From: an uncultured Collinsella sp.
GTDB taxonomy: Bacteria > Actinomycetota > Coriobacteriia > Coriobacteriales > Coriobacteriaceae
Length of the DNA: 64,000 bases
Reading direction: 5' to 3'
Assembly (NCBI GenBank): GCA_937982065.1
Contig: CALJMO010000052.1
Location: forward strand, 62,001 to 126,000
In this document: piece by piece, positions 58,327 through 64,000 of the stretch
Layout of the letters: each line of letters opens with the position of its first letter
Numbering within the stretch: the stretch's first letter is position 1
Notes under the pieces: model-generated
What the model saw: the letters and a program-made list of their open reading frames with translations, nothing else
The model's database searches: none
What the model was told of the DNA's origin: nothing
Made by a program: the position numbers and the translations under genes

Positions 58327-59193
58327 TTAATTGACAATATGCGAGCTCATATAGTCGATAAAGCGCCTCGTGGCGATGGGCATGGTGTCCCAGCTGCGCC
58401 AGGCGGCCACCACGTCGCGCGAGGGGGCATGCACGATGGGACGTACGCGAATATCGGCCCGCATGCCCTCCACAGTACGACGGTAGAGCATGCTCACGCC
58501 CAGGCCCTCCTCCACCATCGCCATGATGGTGTAGTCGTCGGTCACCTCACTCGTCACATACGGCGACAGGCCATGCGCAGCAAATGCATCGAGCACCAGA
58601 CTCTGTTCGCCCTCATCCAACAGTACAAACGGCTCGGACGCCAGGTCGGCGAGCGTCACCTTTTCCTTTGCCGCCAGCGGATGCGCGGCCGGCAACAATG
58701 CCACCAACTCATCGTGATAGACCACGCGTTTCTCGAGCCCAGCGGTAAATCCGCGCGCCGTAAAGCAAAAATCAACCACGCCATCGTGCACCCACTGGGC
58801 GTTACGCGTGTAATCACCCTGCTTGAGGGTAAAGTGCACGCCCGGGTGCAGGGCCCCAAAATCGCGGATCACACGTGGCAACACGGTTCGACTCACGTTG
58901 GTAAACGTCGCGATACGAATATCGGTCGAGGAGAGCCCCAGCAGCTCCTGGCGCTCGCCCTCGAGCTCGGCCTCGGCGGTCACGATCTGGCGCAGGTACG
59001 GCAGATATTGTTTACCGTCGCGCGTAAGCGAAACGCCCTGCTTACCGCGCTCGATAAGCGTGGTGCCCAGCTCGCGCTCGAGCGCCTTGACGGCCTGGCT
59101 CACCGCGCTTTGCGTATAGCCCAGCTCGTCCGCCGCACGTTTCAGACTGCCGCAATCGACCACCATACAAACAATCTGATACCGCGATGCCAT
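58327..59193 (-). CDS. LysR-family regulator, divergent from DMT exporter 2
   Basis: A 288-residue regulator. The winged helix is CMVVDCGSLKRAADELGYTQ, then SAVSQAVKALERELG. GGAGG precedes the ATG. Closely similar in layout to the LysR protein at 22349, and likewise placed divergent from an EamA exporter. Confidence 0.88.
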   Translation of the reverse strand: MASRYQIVCMVVDCGSLKRAADELGYTQSAVSQAVKALERELGTTLIERGKQGVSLTRDGKQYLPYLRQIVTAEAELEGERQELLGLSSTDIRIATFTNVSRTVLPRVIRDFGALHPGVHFTLKQGDYTRNAQWVHDGVVDFCFTARGFTAGLEKRVVYHDELVALLPAAHPLAAKEKVTLADLASEPFVLLDEGEQSLVLDAFAAHGLSPYVTSEVTDDYTIMAMVEEGLGVSMLYRRTVEGMRADIRVRPIVHAPSRDVVAAWRSWDTMPIATRRFIDYMSSHIVN

Positions 59194-59351
59194 CGTGCCT
59201 CCACATCGGTGTAGCTGTAAAACGTTTTGTCAGGGCTTTTCCCACCAACATTAGCATTTCTTAATCATACTGAAGATACATTCGCTTTACTACATCCACA
59301 TCTGGGAGCAGAATCCTTTTTGCGAAACCGTTCTGTAACAAAAGGAGTCCC

Positions 59352-60254
59352 ATGGATCGCAAAAAAGCAATCGCGCTCTCATTTTCCGTTCCCGTCGCAT
59401 GGGGCTTTTCGTATCCCCTCATGAAGATCGGTATGGACAGCATGAACGCCACGAGCATCGTCGCGCTACGCTGCATCATCGCCTTTGTGGTCTGCCTGCT
59501 GCTCTTCCACAAGCACGCGTTGCGCATCAACCGCGACCTTATGGTCCGTGCCGCCATCATCGGCGCCATTATGGCAACCGAGCTCACCTGCATGTGCCTG
59601 GGCTCCAGCCTCACCTCCGCCTCCACCGCCGGCTTTTTGCAGAGCCTGACGGTCGTGATCGTGCCGTTTGCCAACGCCGCCCTGCTGCGTCGCGCCCCCG
59701 AGCGCAAAGTGCTCGTCGGCACCGCCATCGTCACCTGCGGTATGTTGTTGCTCTCGGGCGCCGACTTTACCAGCCTGAACCCGGGCGCGCTCATCATGCT
59801 GCTCTCCGCTTTTGTCTATGCCAGCCACATTATCGTGGCGAAGCGCTTTGTCGAAGATGTCGATCCGCTTGCTCTGGGCGTTTGGCAGCTGGGCTTCGGC
59901 GGCTTGTTCTCGGGCATCGCCGCATGCGTCTTTGGCGGCTTCACCCTTCCCAGTACGCCCAGCGAGATCGTCGTTGTCGTTGCCCTCGCACTCATCTGCT
60001 CTGCCTATGGCTTTATCACCCAGACGCTCGTGCAGCCCCACGTGCCCGCCGAGACCACCGGCTTCGCCTTCTCGCTTGAACCGGTCTGCTCCGCTGTCTT
60101 TTCGTTCTTCTTGGTTGGCGAGGTCCTGAGCCCCATCGCCTTCTTTGGCGCCGCCCTCATCCTCACCGGCGTCATGGTGGCAACCGTCGAGCTTCCGCGC
60201 CTCCGCGCACACGAACAGGCTCGCATGGCAGGAGCGCCCGAGCACGTCTCGTAG
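59352..60254 (+). CDS. EamA/DMT-family transporter 2
   Basis: A 300-residue membrane protein with ten helices in two EamA repeats: FSVPVAWGFSYPLMKIGMDS at the start and GALIMLLSAFVYASHIIVAK in the second. The end LEPVCSAVFSFFLVGEVLSP is the family signature. AAAGGAG precedes the ATG. Regulated in all likelihood by the adjacent divergent LysR. Substrate unknown. Confidence 0.9.
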   Translation: MDRKKAIALSFSVPVAWGFSYPLMKIGMDSMNATSIVALRCIIAFVVCLLLFHKHALRINRDLMVRAAIIGAIMATELTCMCLGSSLTSASTAGFLQSLTVVIVPFANAALLRRAPERKVLVGTAIVTCGMLLLSGADFTSLNPGALIMLLSAFVYASHIIVAKRFVEDVDPLALGVWQLGFGGLFSGIAACVFGGFTLPSTPSEIVVVVALALICSAYGFITQTLVQPHVPAETTGFAFSLEPVCSAVFSFFLVGEVLSPIAFFGAALILTGVMVATVELPRLRAHEQARMAGAPEHVS

Positions 60255-60342
60255 ACCCCACTCTTCATACGGCCGTGGCATAAAGGCAACCGGTGCGCCT
60301 TTACAATAGATACCGACAGAGCATCTGACGTAAAGGAGCCCC

Positions 60343-61068
60343 ATGGACGCCGCGACCCGCGACCGCAACATAGCAACTTGGTTGGGCGATGCGCCGCAGC
60401 CGGTACGTGACACCACGAACCAGCTGCTCGAGCGCATCGCCCTTTTGCGTACCGAGCAGACCATCTACCCGGCACAAGACGACATCCTCAACGCCCTCGC
60501 CTGCACACCGGCCGACCAGGTCAAGGTTGTCATCTTGGGTCAAGACCCCTATCACGGACCCAACCAGGCAATGGGGCTGTCGTTCTCGGTCCCCGCGACG
60601 CAAACCAAGTTGCCGCCGAGCCTGCGCAACATCTATAAGGAGCTCAAAGCCGATCTGGATTGCCCCATTCCCGCCACGGGAGACCTAACCCCATGGGCAC
60701 TACAGGGCGTCCTGCTCCTCAACACTACGCTCACTGTGCGCGAGCATGCCGCGAACTCGCACGCCAAACTGGGCTGGAGTACGCTCACCGACTACGTTAT
60801 CGAACGCTGCTGTCAGCTGCCCCAACCGGTAGTCTTTGTGGCATGGGGCCGCTTTGCCCAGCAGATGGTCGAAGGCAAGCTCGTCGCAACTGGTGCGGGC
60901 AAGGCAACCGACAAGTTCTGCCTGGCCTCTACGCACCCCTCGCCGCTTTCGGCCAACCGTGCCACGGCAGAACTCCCCGCCTTTATGGGGTCGCGTCCCT
61001 TCTCCGCTGCCAATCGGCTACTCGAACAGCACGACTCGACCCCCGTCAACTGGACTTGCCTCGGCTAA
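60343..61068 (+). CDS. ung: Uracil-DNA glycosylase
   Basis: A 241-residue family 1 UDG that removes uracil from DNA. The catalytic water-activating motif GQDPYHGPNQAMGLSFSV (~66) and the minor-groove loop HPSPLSANR (~195) are intact. LLLNTTLTVREHAANSH is the conserved central strand. Length fits. GGAG precedes the ATG. Confidence 0.97.
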   Translation: MDAATRDRNIATWLGDAPQPVRDTTNQLLERIALLRTEQTIYPAQDDILNALACTPADQVKVVILGQDPYHGPNQAMGLSFSVPATQTKLPPSLRNIYKELKADLDCPIPATGDLTPWALQGVLLLNTTLTVREHAANSHAKLGWSTLTDYVIERCCQLPQPVVFVAWGRFAQQMVEGKLVATGAGKATDKFCLASTHPSPLSANRATAELPAFMGSRPFSAANRLLEQHDSTPVNWTCLG

Positions 61069-61081
61069 CAATCGATACATC

Positions 61082-61119
61082 AAAAATGCGCCCGACGGCT
61101 TTCCATCGGGCGCATTTCC
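61082..61119. terminator. Bidirectional terminator between ung and SDR gene
   Basis: AAATGCGCCCGA-cggctttcca-TCGGGCGCATTT between convergent genes. Confidence 0.85.
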
Positions 61120-61799
61120 TATTCGGGCCAAATAAATTGTGTGCGGCCGGCCTCGCCGCCATCGATTAGCAGACTCTGCCCGGTCATAAACCGGTTGGTC
61201 ACGCCCACAAAGTAGATCCACTCGGCGATCTCTTGGGCGGTGGCCCAGCGCTTAAGCGGCGTGAGCTCCATAATCTGGTTCCACAGGTGTTCGTCTTCCA
61301 TCACGCAACGGTTGAGCGGCGTGATAACGCCGCCCGGGTCCACACTGTTGGCAATGGCCTGCGGTGCCAGGCGGTTTGCAAGGTTCTTGGTGTAGGCGAT
61401 AACGCCGCCCTTGCTGGCAGCATAGGCAGGAAACTCCGATCCCGTATGCCCGCTCGCCGACCCCACATTGACCACGGATTTGATAGCCGGCGCCGGCTTG
61501 GCGGCAAGCCCCTCCCCCGCAAAGGCGTAGCGCTCGGTCACGTTGATGGTGCCATACAGGTTGGCGGCGATGTCGTCAGCCGAATCCTGCGTACCGGCAA
61601 CGTTCACGATCACCTGGGGTTCAAGATCGTCTGGAAACGCGTCCGGCTTGCGAACATCAACGATCAGATGGCGGTAGCGCTCGTGTTTGATCGCCGCCGG
61701 TAGCAAATCAAAGCCCACGACCTCGTGGTCCTCGTCCAAAAATCGTTGCACGCATGCGACTCCGATACCGCCCGAAGCACCCGTGATCAAAACCCGCAT
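61119..61799 (-). CDS. Short-chain dehydrogenase/reductase
   Basis: A 226-residue SDR. The cofactor motif is VLITGASGGIGVACV (residues 3-17), followed by NVAG (~85), the catalytic Ser in VNVGSASG and Y-x3-K in AYAASKGGV (~150). It ends MTGQSLLIDGGEAG. The Asp after strand 2 (GFDLLPA) suggests NAD(H) use. In a gut Collinsella a steroid or bile acid hydroxysteroid dehydrogenase is possible, but there is no specific residue to prove it. AAGGAG precedes the ATG; it follows the VUT transporter gene by nine bases. Confidence 0.88.
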   Translation of the reverse strand: MRVLITGASGGIGVACVQRFLDEDHEVVGFDLLPAAIKHERYRHLIVDVRKPDAFPDDLEPQVIVNVAGTQDSADDIAANLYGTINVTERYAFAGEGLAAKPAPAIKSVVNVGSASGHTGSEFPAYAASKGGVIAYTKNLANRLAPQAIANSVDPGGVITPLNRCVMEDEHLWNQIMELTPLKRWATAQEIAEWIYFVGVTNRFMTGQSLLIDGGEAGRTQFIWPE

Positions 61800-61808
61800 A
61801 CTTGCTCC

Positions 61809-62531
61809 TTAGGCGGTTGCGTGGCGCTCGAGGTACTCGGAGCCCACATTCTCGCGCTCCCAGCCGCGCACGACCTTGTAGCCCACGGGGCTCAGGAAAA
61901 CCTCGCACAGCAGCTCGGCAACAGCGCCGGTCAGCGAGCACATAAGGACCTGCACCCAGGTCCAACCAAAGAACGTGTGGCTCACCACAATGGCAAAGAC
62001 CAAGTTGTCGATAAACTGGCCAACACCCGTAGACACATAGGAGCGGAAGGCAAAGCTCGCAAAGTTATTCTTTTTGAGCATACGGCCGAGCGACTGGTTA
62101 AGCGTGGAGTTAACCACGGCAGAAACGAGCATGGCAAGCGAAGAGCCCAGCACCACGTACCAGGTGCCGCCGATGGTGGCGTTAAGGGCGGTGTTGACCT
62201 CGATCATGCCCGTGTCGTAGTAAGCGCCCCACATGCCGGGCGTAAGCGAGCATGCCCAAAAGCACAGGCTCACGGCAAGGTTGACCAGCAGCGCGAGGAT
62301 AGAGATTTTGATGGATGCCTTGGCGCCAAAGCGCTTGCAGATCATGTCCTGGCACAAAAACGAAACCCAGCTCACCACAAAGCCACAGTCGAGCGCCAGA
62401 TACGGCAGGCTGATAAGCTCCTTGTTGGCCAGCAGGTTCATCATGATGACGCTCACGAAAAACAGCGAAACCGTTGCCGCGGGAATGCTCCGCAACAGGA
62501 CCTTGTAGTCCTCCATGACCTTCTTGATCAT
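61809..62531 (-). CDS. Queuosine-precursor transporter family (VUT/YhhQ)
   Basis: A 240-residue membrane protein with about six hydrophobic segments. LFFVSVIMMNLLANKELISL, DCGFVVSWVSFLCQDM and GQFIDNLVFAIVVSHTFFG are the VUT-1 blocks. Members transport preQ0/preQ1 or another queuosine precursor. No clear preQ1 riboswitch is recognised in the leader. It is first in an operon with the SDR gene. GGAG precedes the ATG. Confidence 0.87.
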   Translation of the reverse strand: MIKKVMEDYKVLLRSIPAATVSLFFVSVIMMNLLANKELISLPYLALDCGFVVSWVSFLCQDMICKRFGAKASIKISILALLVNLAVSLCFWACSLTPGMWGAYYDTGMIEVNTALNATIGGTWYVVLGSSLAMLVSAVVNSTLNQSLGRMLKKNNFASFAFRSYVSTGVGQFIDNLVFAIVVSHTFFGWTWVQVLMCSLTGAVAELLCEVFLSPVGYKVVRGWERENVGSEYLERHATA

Positions 62532-62687
62532 TATGTACTCCTTTGGTTTTAGGTTTAACGAGCAGGATATCGGACCCGAACTGCTCGGACGCCTCGGTCT
62601 TAAGACGACGGTGGGTATGATAGCCGCTCACACGGCATCAGGCAAGCAACCGGCGCGGCAGCCTCGCAGGGCCACCGCGCCGATGCG

Positions 62688-64000
62688 CTAAAACGCTACG
62701 TTGCCAAACTCCGACAGGATAAGGTCGGGGTTGTGGTCAGTTGCCCAATCCACGTTCCACGGGCTCGTGAACAGCAGCAGCTTACCGCCGCGCATGTCCT
62801 CGACGCGCAGCGTGTCGCGCGTGAGCGAAAGAGCCGGGATATCGATGGTGTCGGGGTCGTTCTGGATCCAGCGGATGTCCGTATAGGGCAGTGGCTGGCG
62901 ACGAACCTCAACACGGTACTCGGCCTTGAGGCGGCGCTCGAGCACCTCAAACTGCAGCACGCCGACCACGCCCACGATGACGCTCTCCATGCCGGCACCA
63001 AGCTCGCGGAAGATCTGGATGGCACCCTCCTGGGCAAGCTCCTCCATACCCTTGACGAACTGTTTGCGCTTGAGCGTATCGACCTGCGTAATGCGAGCGA
63101 ACATCTCGGGGGCAAACGTCGGGATCTGCGGGTACTGCACGTGGCGCTTGCCGGAGCACACGGTATCACCGATGCTAAAGATACCCGGATCAAACAGGCC
63201 CACGATATCGCCCGCGTACGCCTCGTCCACGATGGCGCGGTCATCGGCCATCATCGAGGTACCCGTGGCAAGCTTAAGCTTGCGGTTGCCCTGCACGTGA
63301 AAGGCATCCATGCCGCGCTCGAACTTGCCCGAGCAAATGCGCACAAAGGCGATGCGGTCGCGGTGGTTCTTGTCCATGTTGGCCTGGATCTTAAACACAA
63401 AGCCGCTAAAGTCGTCGCGGCAGGGATCGACCGGCTCGCTGGTGAGCGTATCGGTATAGGCGCGCGGCGTCGGGGCCAGGCGCAAGAACTCCTTAAGGAA
63501 GGGCTCCACGCCAAAGTTGGTGAGCGCCGAGCCAAAGAATGCCGGGCTCAGCTTGCCGCAGGCCACGGCATCCAAGTCGAGCTCGTCGCCGGCACCATCG
63601 AGCAGCTCGATGTCGTCCATCAGGTTCTTATGGTTCTCCTCGCCAATAAGCTCATCCATGGCAGGATCTCCCAGCTCGGCCTCGACCTCGGCGACCTTCT
63701 TGGTGGCGTTGGCGTGGCCGTCGCCCTCAAAGGCGATAACGCGACGGGTCTGGCGGTCGAACACACCACGGAAGTTACGGCCGCTGCCAATCGGCCAGTT
63801 CATGGGGTACGTATTGATGCCCAGGACGTTCTCGATCTCCTCCATGAGCTCAAACGGATCGCGGGCCTCGTGGTCGAGCTTGTTCACAAAGGTGAAGATG
63901 GGAATATGGCGCAGCGTGCAGACCTTAAAGAGCTTTTTGGTCTGAGCCTCGACGCCCTTAGCGCCGTCGATGACCATGACAGCGGCGTCGGCGGCCATAA
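62688..64000 (-). CDS. prfC: Peptide chain release factor 3, 5' part outside window
   Basis: The last ~437 residues of RF3, a GTPase that recycles RF1/RF2 from the ribosome. AADAAVMVIDGAKGVEAQT and the G4 motif FVNKLDHEARDP are visible. Domain II and the C-terminal RF3 domain follow, with GVVGVLQFEVLERRLKAEY and the RF3-type LFTSPWN. The G1 motif is beyond the edge. Confidence 0.95.
   Translation of the reverse strand, partial: MAADAAVMVIDGAKGVEAQTKKLFKVCTLRHIPIFTFVNKLDHEARDPFELMEEIENVLGINTYPMNWPIGSGRNFRGVFDRQTRRVIAFEGDGHANATKKVAEVEAELGDPAMDELIGEENHKNLMDDIELLDGAGDELDLDAVACGKLSPAFFGSALTNFGVEPFLKEFLRLAPTPRAYTDTLTSEPVDPCRDDFSGFVFKIQANMDKNHRDRIAFVRICSGKFERGMDAFHVQGNRKLKLATGTSMMADDRAIVDEAYAGDIVGLFDPGIFSIGDTVCSGKRHVQYPQIPTFAPEMFARITQVDTLKRKQFVKGMEELAQEGAIQIFRELGAGMESVIVGVVGVLQFEVLERRLKAEYRVEVRRQPLPYTDIRWIQNDPDTIDIPALSLTRDTLRVEDMRGGKLLLFTSPWNVDWATDHNPDLILSEFGNVAF

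Noticed and set aside
59466..60464. Minus-strand open frame opposite the second DMT gene
   Set aside because: Membrane segments on the plus strand identify the real gene.
62532..62687. Possible preQ1 riboswitch before the VUT gene
   Set aside because: A GTTAAACCTAAAACCAAAGGAG stretch is suggestive but the aptamer stem and C-rich partner cannot be assembled convincingly.

Overview
The window looks like chromosomal DNA of a gut Coriobacteriia, most likely Collinsella. The evidence is high-GC coding sequence, clear AGGAGG-type ribosome binding sites, a bile salt hydrolase-type enzyme, and several palindromic intergenic repeat families with a GGGAC core. Taxonomy is an inference from gene content and style. 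I see no rRNA, tRNA, CRISPR array, prophage or transposase. Both edges cut genes: a coiled-coil DUF2130-type protein at the left and peptide chain release factor 3 at the right.

Layout. 0-2.5 kb: small nucleic-acid or stress-type genes (DUF2130, metallophosphoesterase, HIRAN) and a 27-residue hydrophobic peptide that resembles a type I toxin. 2.6-6.1 kb: aldehyde and alcohol dehydrogenase operon, divergent from a rubredoxin-first rubrerythrin. 6.2-7.7 kb: a nuclease-like gene bracketed by two direct copies of a ~122-bp element with 18-bp terminal inverted repeats. 7.7-10.8 kb: vitamin B6 locus, with MocR-type regulator divergent from pdxST. 11-15.2 kb: RGG-repeat protein, MFS exporter, short peptide deformylase, LysR regulator. 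15.3-20.4 kb: operon of an amidohydrolase, two ceramidase-like hydrolases and a PTS EIIBC permease. 20.6-24.2 kb: XRE-aminotransferase fusion, LysR and DMT exporter. 24.4-33.2 kb: transport and salvage (Kup, bile salt hydrolase, degenerate deformylase, two NCS2 permeases, esterase, MetE-like enzyme). 33.3-37.3 kb: LysR, HAD phosphatase, then TPP riboswitch with thiM, a thiamine-binding protein and thiE. 38.5-42.9 kb: two multidomain c-di-GMP proteins, the first split by a frameshift before an intact EAL domain. 43-45.9 kb: flavodoxin-like reductase, Spx/ArsC-like protein, CobW GTPase, trmL. 45.9-51 kb: an inverted-repeat-bracketed block holding two Cdc6/STAND-like ATPases and a UvrA2-like protein. 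51-64 kb: Tet(M)-like GTPase, acetyltransferase, rRNA methyltransferases, MATE pump, second LysR/DMT pair, ung, SDR, queuosine-precursor-type transporter, and prfC.

The most interesting points are the ceramidase-like/PTS operon, the two repeat-bracketed cassettes, repeats sitting on or right after stop codons, the deformylase paralogue lacking the catalytic Glu, the T-run frameshift in the GGDEF-EAL gene, and the small hydrophobic peptide.
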